Source: Mytilus trossulus (lineage: Eukaryota; Mollusca; Bivalvia; Mytilida; Mytilidae). From it: a stretch of DNA of 64,000 nucleotides. The translations under genes were made by a program, and so were the position numbers. The notes beneath the pieces were generated by a model. That model made no database searches and was not told where the DNA came from. It saw only the letters and a list, made by a program, of their open reading frames with translations. Below, piece by piece: positions 25,101 through 37,100 of the stretch. Position 1 is the stretch's first letter; every line of letters begins with the position of its first letter. The DNA lies in contig NC_086383.1 in assembly GCF_036588685.1 (NCBI RefSeq), positions 38,820,171 through 38,884,170 on the forward strand, written 5' to 3'.

Positions 25101-28100
25101 GTAAACCAATATTAATATCAAAAAGAATGAAGTGACTAGAATATATAATAAATATCTTGAAAATTATTCACTGCATCAGAAGCCTGCCAACACTGTGGTT
25201 GTGAGTTTGAATATACAAAAAAGATGAGGTATGAAAGTTAATGAGACAACACTCCACAAGAGAACAAATTCCACACCAATTAACAACTATATAGGTTGAT
25301 GTAAATCCTTCAATAATGAGCAAATCACATTCTGGATACTGTAAAATTAGAAATTATTGCGTGCATTAATTATTGCCTTTTTATACGACCGCAAAATTTG
25401 AAAAAAATTTCTTCGTATATTGCTATCACGTTGGCGTCGTCGTCGGCGGCGGCATCATCGTCGTCGTCGGCGTCCGAATACTTTTAGTTTTTCGCACTCT
25501 AACTTAAGTAAAAGTGAATAGAAATCTATGAAATTTTAACACAAGGTTTATGACCACAAAAGAAAGGTTGTAATTGATTTTGGGAGTTTTGGTCCCAACA
25601 TTTTAGGAATAAGGGGCCAAAAATGGACCAAATTAGCATTTTCTTGGTTTTTGCACTATAACTGTAGTTTAAGTTAATAGAAATCTATGAAATTTTGACA
25701 CAAGGTTTATGACAACAAAAGAAAGGTTGGGATTGATTTTGGGAGTTTTCGTTTCAACATTTTAGAAATTAGGGGCCAAAAAAGGGCCCAAATAAGCATT
25801 ATTCTTGGTTTTTTGCACAGTAATTTTAGTTTAAGTAAATAGAAATCAATGAAATTTAAACACAATGTTTATGACCACAAAAGGAAGGTTGGTATTGATT
25901 TTGGGAGTTAAGGTCCCAACAGTTTAGGAATTAGGGGCCAAAAAGGGACCCAAAAAAGCATTTTTCTTGGTTTTCGCACCATAACGTTAGTATAAGTAAA
26001 TAGAAATCTATGAAATTTAAACACAAGGTTTATGAACATAAAAGGAAGGTTGGTATTGATTTTTTGGAGTTTTGGTCCCAACAGTTTAGGAATAAGGGGC
26101 CCAAAGGGTCCAAAATTAAACTTTGTTTGATTTCATCAAAATTGAATAATTGGGGTTCTATGATATGCTGAATCTAACTGTGTATGTAGATTCTTAACTT
26201 TTGGTCCCGTTTTCAAATTGGTCTACATTAAGGTCCAAAGGGTCCAAAATTAAACATACTTTGATTTTGACAAAAAATGCATCGGTTGGGTTCTTTGATA
26301 TGCTGAATCTAAAAATGTACTAAGATTCTTGATTATTGGCTCAGTTTTCAAGTTGGTCCAAATCGGGGTCCAAAATTAAACTTTGTTTGATTTCATCAAA
26401 AATTGAATAAATGGGGTTCTTTGATATGCCAGATCTAACTGTGTATGTAGATTCTTCATTTTTGGTCTTGTTTTCAAATTGGTCTACATTAAAGTCTCAA
26501 GGGTCCAAAATTAAACTTAGTTTGATTTTAACAAAAATTGAAATCTTGGGGTTCTTTGATATGCTGAATCCAAACATGTACTTAAATTTTTAATTATGGG
26601 CCCAGTTTTTAAGTTGGTTCAAATCAGGATTTAAAATTATTATATTAAGTATTGTGCAATAGCAAGTCTTTTCAATTGCACAGTATTGCGCAATGGCAAG
26701 AAATATCTAGTTACACAATATTGTGAAATAGCAATTTTTTTTTTAATTAGAGTTATCTTTCTTTGTCCAGAATAATAAGCAAGAAAGATCTAATTGCACA
26801 ATATTGTGCAATTGCAAGAATTTTATTTTAATTGGAGTTATCTTTCTTTGTCCAGAATCAACTTAAATCTTTGTTATATACAATATACAATGTATATTCA
26901 CTTTTTACTACCAACTGATAAATCAAAATAATCTTTACCATTCATTGATAACAAGCAGTTTTTTTACATCTTAATATTTTATGATGTATTTAAATGAGTA
27001 GTTATTGTTGCAAACTCCATTAGAAATTTTAATTGAGATTAGTTTTGGAATAAGGGAAAGGGGGATGTGATTAAAAAAATTGGGTTCAATTTTCTCATTT
27101 GAAATTTCATAAATAAAAAGAAAATTTCTTCAAACATTTTTTTTGAGAGGATTAATATTCAACAGCATAGTGAATTGCTGTAAGAGAATTTAACCAAAAT
27201 TTTAAGTTCATTAGAACACATTCATTCTGTGTCAGAAACCTATGCTGTGTCAACTATTTAATCACAATCCAAATTTAGAGCTGAATCCAGCTTGAATGTT
27301 GTGTCCATACTTGCCCCAACCATTCAGGGTTCAACCTCTGCGGTCGTATAAAGCTACACCCTGCAGATCATCTGGTTGTCATTTCAGACTTAAATATGCG
27401 ATTGTAAATTTTTACGATTTTGAGAAAAATCCTGTTAAAATCATATAAAATATTGCAGAATGTGAGTTTAAATTATTTCGTTTACAACTCAGTTGCATTT
27501 TTTGCAATAATAAAAACCTCGCAATAATTTCTGAATTTACAGTAGTCAGCTATTACACTGCATTGAAAGGGAAACAACTCATGATAACAAAATACTTACC
27601 TATAAAATGTCTTTTGGTTAAATGAAATTGTTGAATGAGATCTCTTTGTCCATCTGCTATCTAAATGAAAGGAAAAATAAAAAGACAGTCATTTAAGAAT
27701 TGAATGCATATGCTTCTTTTGACCGAAGTACATTTTGTATTATTAAAATTTGTGCAGGGTCAATGCTTTTACAACCCTATGAAGTTACAAAAAAAAGCAT
27801 TCAATACTTATAATTACATTTTTTAGCTATGATCATGAAAACATGAATTTTATGATTTTTTTTTTATCTAATTCACCTGTGCACTTTATTGTGGGACCAT
27901 GTGTTATCATGAAAGTTTTATTGAGTGATGCAATTGCTGAAGGAATAACATGTGATGTGCAGTTAGCCAATCAGAATAACGTATTATAATGAAACATAAA
28001 TCTAATGTAACTATAATAAAATAGCAATATTTTTTACTAAAAAACTGAAATTTAGCAATTTAAAGATTATGTTACCAATGCCATTTAAGTGTAAAAAAAA

Positions 28101-31100
28101 TATATGCAAAAACCAGGTCTTGTGTAAGTTATATTTACACTTATGTTATATTTACACTTATAAAAGGTGAAAAATCCTACCTCTGATCAATGTATCTGTC
28201 AACCTGCAATTACTTGAGGTGCAATGAGTTATTCCCATGCCGCAGAAAAAAAGTCTGGCAGCTATGTTTAGATTCAATCAAAGCTATAAAGTGTGGACTT
28301 ACCAATCGTCCAAAGTAGATTTTAAATGGTTTATCTGGTGGTTCAGTTTTATTTGCTCCATAGTATTCCAACAGACCAAAGGTATTGTCAGGATTCTTCA
28401 GGTTTACTTTCCCTTTAAAACTAAATATATCTTCTGGAAGGCTCTGAAAAGGTAAGTAAAAGGTTTATATATACAAAAAAATGAATACATTGTATATGAA
28501 AATGAGATTACAAAAAAAGATCTTATAGTGTCGTGTTTCTAAAGTCGGTCATTATAATTGTCAAATAGAAAAGACATATCGGTATACCACACCATGAAGA
28601 TCCTTAGAGAACCTGCCCTTACTGGGGACTTTCTTAGTGTTGAGTTTTATAATTACACCATGAAGATCCTTAGAGAACCTGCCCTTACTGTGGACTTTCT
28701 TAGTGTTGAGTTTTATAATTACACCATGAAGATCCTTAGAGAACCTGCCCTTACTGTGGACTTTCTTAGTGTTGAGTTTTATAATTACACCATGAAGATC
28801 CTTAGAGAACCTGCCCTTACTGGGGACTTTCTTAGTGTTGAGTTTTATAATTACACCATGAAGATCCTTAGAGAACCTGCCCTTACTGGGGACTTTCTTA
28901 GTGTTGAGTTTTATAATTACACCATGAAGATCCTTAGAGAACCTGCCCTTACTGGGGACTTTCTTAGTGTTGAGTTTTATAATTACACCATGAAGATCCT
29001 TAGAGAACCTGCCCTTACTGTGGACTTTCTTAGTGTTGAGTTTTATAATTACACCATGAAGATCCTTAGAGAACCTGCCCTTACTGGGGACTTTCTTAGT
29101 GTTGAGTTTTATAATTACACCATGAAGATCCTTAGAGAACCTGCCCTTACTGGGGACTTTCTTAGTGTTGAGTTTTATAATTACATCATGAAGATCCTTA
29201 GAGAACCTGCCCTTACTGTGGACTTTCTTAGTGTTGAGTTTTATAATTACACCATGAAGATCCTTAGAGAACCTGCCCTTACTGGGGACTTTCTTAGTAT
29301 TGAGTTTTATAATTACACCATGAAGATCCTTAGAGAACCTGCCCTTACTGTGGACTTTCTTAGTGTTGAGTTTTATAATTACACCATGAAGATCCTTAGA
29401 GAACCTGCCCTTACTGGGGACTTTCTTAGTGTTGAGTTTTATAATTACACCATGAAGATCCTTAGAGAACCTGCCCTTACTGGGGACTTTCTTAGTGTTG
29501 AGTTTTATAATTACACCATGAAGATCCTTAGAGAACCTGCCCTTACTGGGGACTTTCTTAGTATTGAGTTTTATAATTACACCATGAAGATCCTTAGAGA
29601 ACCTGCCCTTACTGTGGACTTTCTTAGTGTTGAGTTTTATAATTACACCATGAAGATCCTTAGAGAACCTGCCCTTACTGGGGACTTTCTTAGTGTTGAG
29701 TTTTATAATTACACCATGAAGATCCTTAGAGAACCTGCCCTTATTTGGGACTTTCTTAGTGTTGAGTTTTATAATTACACCATGAAGATCCTTAGAGAAC
29801 CTGCCCTTACTGGGGACTTTCTTAGTGTTGAGTTTTATAATTACACCATGAAGATCCTTAGAGAAGCTGCCCTTACTGTGGACTTTCTTAGTGTTGAGTT
29901 TTATAATTACACCATGAAGATCCTTAGAGAACCTGCCCTTACTGTGGACTTTCTTAGTGTTGAGTTTTATAATTACACCATGAAGATCCTTAGAGAACCT
30001 GCCCTTACTGTGGACTTTCTTAGTGTTGAGTTTTATAATTACACCATGAAGATCCTTAGAGAACCTGCCCTTACTGGGGACTTTCTTAGTGTTGAGTTTT
30101 ATAATTACAAATCAACACAAGTTAGTCCTTGGATTGGACAGATAATATCAACAAATGATTGGAAGAACAAATGAAAGTTAGCTAGTGCAGTATAGAAATG
30201 AAACTAGAAAGCTGACATACCAGTAAGGGCCCATTTGCACATTTTTTGGTGAAGCATATAGTCTGACGTTCATACAAAAATCAATTTTCTGTGGTGCAAT
30301 TTTTTTTTTTTATTACAATGATCATTGAAGTTAAAATAATCTATATATAGAATTATAACAGATTAGACAACATTTTTGACAACTGAAATCTGTGTTCCTA
30401 AGTAGGAAAATTTAAAATGAAAAACATAATTGTGCAAGTTCGGGAAACACAATTTAAAAGTGACTAAAGACCTGCCCATAAAGAAAGTTGACACAGGGGA
30501 ACCCCTGACCACTGAAGTTGACTGAACATAGATTTTTTGAAAATTGGATGAGGCAATATTGAATTTAATGTAGAACATAGATATTAGTGCAGACAGACAG
30601 GCTGTCATTAATTGATGGAACTAGTCCACATTTCCATATTTACATCACATATATATTAACACATACCTCAATAATCTTTATTTTATCTTCTTGTGTTATT
30701 TTCTTGTTATAGGTATCTACATTTATTCTGAATGTCTTTTCAGCACTGAAACCAGATTTCTAAAAAATAAAATGCATAATTGTGTATTCATTTATTTTCG
30801 TGGGGATCATTTTTTGTGGATTGAGAAAAAAATCACTTTCATGGATATTTGATTTCAGAGTTTTAACAATCTCATCATGGAACACTAAAGAAATTGTAAT
30901 TCATTGAACATTTGAATTCAAAGTTCACCTATATATATATAGGAAAACCATGAAATTGGTATCCAATGAAAAACTTATGAATCCACAGTTAATAAGTTAC
31001 TTGATAAATATAGATTCCTACACTGCAACAAGTGCATGACAACATTTCTCTACTCAAGACAGTTAAATTTCATTATTTAAAGCGTGAGGCTTGCCCAGCT

Positions 31101-34100
31101 CTTTAAATAACTAAAATTTAACTGTCGGAATCTGTTTCTCTGATGATTTTTATCCTTTTTGTTCAAAGATTTTCAGAAACTTGTGTTCTTTATATGCGAC
31201 GTCATCAGGCATGGTCGCCTTTTTCATGACGTCACAATATGAAAATTCAGAAGAAAACCAAATATTTAGACATCATAATCAAATTTCGACTAATCATTTG
31301 CTGAGAACAGATTTATAGATAATCGTCACCGGCAAATTTGTAACTTTTGCTTTCAAATAACAAAGAACATCGACCAATAAGAATAGCGAGAAGAAAATGC
31401 CGAGAACTAAGTATTTATGTAGCAGATGTAAGAACAGTGGCGTGACTTTTGTGTCCGATTTCGTAACGCAAATTTTAAATGATGTAATCTGCTTTGTTGT
31501 AATAGAATTCTTAAAAACAATATGCAAATATGAACTCTCGCGAGATGTTCAAACAGGTAAATCAGAGATGATTTATATTCTTGTTTTGATCTTCGTAATA
31601 ATTAAGTAAGAAAATGACGTTATCGTTATGTGTTACATTTCACACGAAACAGAAGTCCAGTTATTTATTAAAATTGTTTTTGTCCTTAAGGTCTAATAAT
31701 TTCCGGTTATACGTGAAACATGTGACTAACATGTGATCACGCCATTACGGCTGGATGTACGAAATACTAGGTCTAAACATTGTTTTTGTTTCCAACTGGA
31801 TGTTAGCAAACATAATCTGTAGACGTGTTTCGTCTTGTTTAAAAGAGGAAAATACAATTTTCAAAGAGATTGTGCCGGGGGTCTATTATTTTTCCTATGT
31901 GCATAATGTTACATACGATCTTGTGTGAAAATAAATGCCCAATGACTTTACAAAATCGATTTCAGATTTGACAGACGTTTAAACACACTATGTTTCCCAA
32001 TAATGATGTAAAGGGTCCTTGGAAAATTCAATCGAAATTACGTCTCTTATCATGGTGCCGATGTTCATTGGATTGATTTTGCTTCAGCAGTAAATATTAC
32101 TGGATATTTTAGGTGAATAAAGATAATTAAATGAAAAATGCATGTTAATATACCGTTACACTTTGAATGTACAAAGTTGGTAACTTTGTCACAATTTATA
32201 ATTATTTTTTTCTATTCATGTTCTGCAAACACTTTTCAGAAATGCAATAAACTTGTCAAAGGAAAAGTAAACTTTTACCAGGCATGACTTGAAAGGAAGT
32301 ACTTTATTGATTTTAGCCCACTAAAGTAGGTTAAAATGTGGAATTCATGTAGATTGTGTACAGGTCACAAATATCACATGGTGCCTATTTTAAAGATTTT
32401 AATTCAGAGTTAAAAGTTTTTTTCTTTATTGGATTTAAAGAATTTTACATTGCCAATGATTTGGAATAAATTTTATATAACTGGAATTTCAAAACCAAGT
32501 ATAAATATATTTTTTTGGCCAAAACATCAAGATACAACGATTATGGTATCCTGTATCAATGAAGAAAATATGGAAAATTCTGAATAAATTGTACTAATTG
32601 TTTTCAAAACAAGCACATATATAGGAGTTTTATAATACTGTTACATTTAAGGTGGCTCGTGGGTACAAAAATTTTAGCATAAAATTAAACCTTTATTTTT
32701 TCATTACAAATTTTATTTATTACACTATTAGTTGTAACTTTATGATATGGTACAAAAACCAACCCAAAAAAATGATTTGGTTTGGCCCCAAATGACTTTA
32801 AAATTGGAAAAGCTCCAAATTATCTCCCTTTGGTGCAAAAATGCCATTTTTTGGCCTTAAATTTGAAATATCTTTTTTAACTCATCTGTGACCTATATTT
32901 TTGATTATTATTAAGCTGTACATGAACTAAATAATTGTAAAATTTAAGCGATTTCTTATATTAGGTTATTTTTTTATTTCGATATTTCCTCTTTTTCTCC
33001 TATTAGTTCAACAGAAAAAAAGGACATTAACAAAAATGTATGCTTCTTCCAGAGGCAGATTTTAGCTTAAATGAACGGTGACCCCATTTTTTTATTTCAT
33101 TTTTCTTTAAAGTATATGATAAAGTTCATTTATGAAAAAATATAGCGAAATCCTATATTAGAAAAAAAAAATCATTTATACCCAGGAGCCCCCTTAAGAT
33201 GGATTTTAAGAAAAAGTATACTGTTCAGATTATTTTAAGCAGATTTTGCAATAAAATAAAACTAAAAAAATGCTTTCGGTTTCTTATGGTTTCCTGTCAC
33301 TTTTAAAAAAAACTTTAAGATAACATTGAAAATAGATTTTAAATATTAACATAAAGCAAGTAACACTAGTAATGGTGTTTATTTATGCCTTTTGATTTAT
33401 ATTGTGCAAAATAAAGAAAATAAAGATTGGTTTCCTGTTTGGTTTCCTGTCGTGAAATGGTGAATCAAAATGTATGAATTTTTTCTCGAAAAACTCAATT
33501 GTTCCATTCATACTATTCTAACACAAACACAACCCACAAAATAAAAGTTAAAATTTTAGAACTTATAAAAAAGGATACAAAAAGAAACCAAAGGCCGAAA
33601 ACCAAATTATGGTCCATATGCCAAAATTAAATTATGCATGTTTTTTTTTACTACCAGTTTGTAGTATACATACATATAGTCATAGGTTGAAAAAAAACAA
33701 TGTTTTTAATACTCCAGAAAATAATGTTAAAATCTTGTATGCAGACTTTGGCAAAACAATAGAAAACATAACCCCTACAATATATTTTTCTCCAATTTAT
33801 GAAATAATGGTCTGGGAAATCAACAATTAATAAATAGTATGCAGACTATAATTGTCTTTAAAAATTAATTCAAATTAAAGAATTTTCTTCAGAAAAAAAT
33901 ATATCAGTTTTATAACAAAAACTAGCTATTTAGTTATGCATATTTTTTTTAATTCGAAGTTTCATATGACTTTAACGAAAAGTTAAATCACTGCAACATT
34001 TTTTTTCTAGCTTTCAACCTCTCACGATAACATTATCTACAATTTTACATAAAAAATCTGGGACCACTTTTTATATATTTGTTACTTTTTGTGCTAATGT

Positions 34101-37100
34101 GGCATAAAGCAATCACCAACTTATCAATCATATACCTGTATTTGTTACCTTAATTTCAGCTGGTATTGTTTCTACTTGTTGGGCTACTTCTTTATAAGTT
34201 GCTCCATGACCCCATACTTCATACAGAGACCTACAATATATACACTCTCAATTATACTTAATATATTAACAAGTTTATTTTTTTTATATACAAAATGTAT
34301 TTTCGAAATTTATCATATTTATTAGTGTAAATTCACAAATTAATGTTTGTATTACAGATAATTTCCTTTGGTTAGCTTGCTTGCTTTGTTTGTATAATGT
34401 ACGATTGTAATTTGGATAATGTCCTTTCAAATTTAAATATAATATATACAGGTTAAAATATGCTTATATATACTGGTTGAAGATGTCACCGTTCATTTAA
34501 GCTAACAATCTGCCGCCAAAAGAAGCATACATTTCTGTTTATGTCTTTTTTTTTCCTGTTGAGCTATTACATGTAATAAGAGAAATAGAGATAATATCGA
34601 AATAAAAAAATAACCTAATTACAGAAATGGCTTAAATTCTACAATTATTTAGTTTATGTACAGCTTATTTGAAAACAATAATAAAAAAATATAGGTGACC
34701 GATGAGTTAAAAAAGATATTTCAAATTTAATGCCAAAAAATGGATAATGGATAATTTGGAGCTTTTTAAATGATATAAACATTTTAAAAGTCATCTAGGG
34801 CCAGACCCAACTGTTTTTTTTGGGTTGATTTTTGTACCATATCATAAAGTAATAACTAATAGTGTAATAAATAAAATTTGGAATGAAAAAATAAAGGTTT
34901 AATTTTTAGCTGAAATTTTTGTACCCACCAGCCACCAGACTACCAAAAGTTTACTCTACAAGCATTAGGGAATCAGCTGTAATGCTAAGACAAATGTAAC
35001 CTGATAAACTGTTTCCACAGCTATACCAGTAGGTTTTTATAATCTGAGAGAAAAAGAAAAAAAAAATTCATCATCACTTTATTTTCCCACATTTAACATA
35101 ATTCAGGTGTGAGAATTTATTACATGTACTCTTCAACTAACTTGCAGTTGAAAATGCCTAACAGAAAATCGTTTATCAATAATGTGTGAAATATAGTGTT
35201 GAGTTGATTTCTATGAAGATGTTAAAAAAAACATTGATGATTCAAAAATACCAAGAAAGACATGTGTGGTAAATTAAGCTCTCCATAGTCTTTACTAAGA
35301 TGAGAGTTGAACTTTTGTAACAAATATTTGTTGACATACTTAATTAGGACTGTTCTACTCATCAAATTCCTTGCTTCTTTCTCTGAATTTAATTCTACCA
35401 TCAGATATGGGGACTACAAAAACAAATAATAATCAAATTATACACATTCCAGTGCTTAATATTTGTTGCCCATCATAAGCATGATTTGACAGGGGTACAT
35501 AGGTAATCACTTAATTACATAATGACTTAAAGAGTTTGTTTCAAACACCACTTCCCCATTAATAATCTGTACTTTTGGCATCTCCTTTCAAAACTTTGGG
35601 CCGTCAATGCTCTTCAACTTTGTACTTTATTTGGTCATTTTAGCTAAGATAAGTTTTTTACTATGTAAGTTGACTTCAAACCCTCAAAATACACACTAGA
35701 ATATTCCTAAAAAAAAAAAAAAAAAAATTTAATATATTTCTGTATTTTAATAAAATCAAAGCCTGAAAGGCTGTAAAAGCAATTGCTGCCATGTTTATGA
35801 TTTGGGGACTTTTTTTTCATCCACATATATTTAAGAATTAAACATGACAGGAGTGTTGTCTAGTGAGAATTAAGAAGGTTTTAACTTTATATCAATTAAA
35901 GAATTTAGCAGAAAGTCATTTTTAATAGTTTTATATTTCACAAGGAGACAACACGTTTACCAGGCTAAATTTGGGGTCAAATATACATGTGCTGAAACAT
36001 ATAACTCCAAGAGAAATTATTATGGATTATCCCCTAGTAGTGTTTGTAACTGGGCAATAATTTACTTTATTGATTTAATTTTCATAATTAATTTAAATTT
36101 AACACTTCAGTTAAAACATTTCAACTTTCCAGACGCAAATGTTGAAAAACGGGAAAGAAACAAAATATTTTACAAGACATAAACATGTAAAAAATAAATA
36201 TATATTTCAGCTGACTAAAAATATTTTCATAATGTTACTTTGTCATCATTGCTTAAAAACTAAGTCCCAAACATTATTGCTCAGTTGATATGTGTCATCC
36301 TCATGCGGTACGAGATAACTATATATAATTCTCATGCAATCCCGAAAAGAGAGGCCATCACAGACAAACATGACATTAAATCGTCATTATACGAACAAGA
36401 ACAAACAGCTCTAAGTTGCTTTGATATTTATCCAATTTTCAGGAAACATTGTGAAAATGATCTTCAATATTTCGAAAACATGTGAAATAAAATTGCAAAC
36501 ACGGTGGACCGTCGAGGGTCAACAAACGTAGTAGACTCGTCCATTGGAAAGACGAGGATAATGGTTTCATCATTTGTCATTCATACCCAGTTTTGAATAT
36601 GATATCCAAAAAGGATGTACTTTTTTTAATCTATGAAACTAGAAAATTCCAAATTGTAAATATCTCTTCATCTGGACTTGGCATCTATCACGTTTGGACG
36701 GGTCCATTTCATTAGTAAGGTGATCGATAAATCTTACGGAGTTATGACAAAAAAGGAAAACAAACTTATTGTTATGTGTTTTTAACAAGGGTTTCGTTCC
36801 TCTAAATTATTTGCGGAAACAAAATAACAAAAATAGGTCAGTTAACTTTGTCTATTTTTAGATTACAGGTAATCATTTGACACTACGTATAACCTGATAA
36901 CCTGTGTAGTGATTCTGATTTTACGATAAATTTATGAATGAACGACAATTTTATGAATGAACAAGAGCACCTGACCTCTTTCTTAAAAAAACACCAATTA
37001 AACATATAAAACCGTATATTATAAAAGATAATTCAGTCAAATTTCAATACTAAATCAACAACTGAAATGATTCCATATTTTGTTGAAACATCGTACGAAC

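Noticed and set aside
28558..30174. 538-codon open frame as a repetitive protein gene
   Set aside because: It is explained by a stop-free 66-bp satellite whose length is a multiple of three. It lies in an intron of the opposite-strand gene and has no flanking exon signals or signal peptide.
31196..31215. gtcatcagg words at 31200 and 61185 as minus-strand hammerhead cores
   Set aside because: They contain CTGATGA on the minus strand but lack helix II and GAAA; they are part of dispersed repeat family F.
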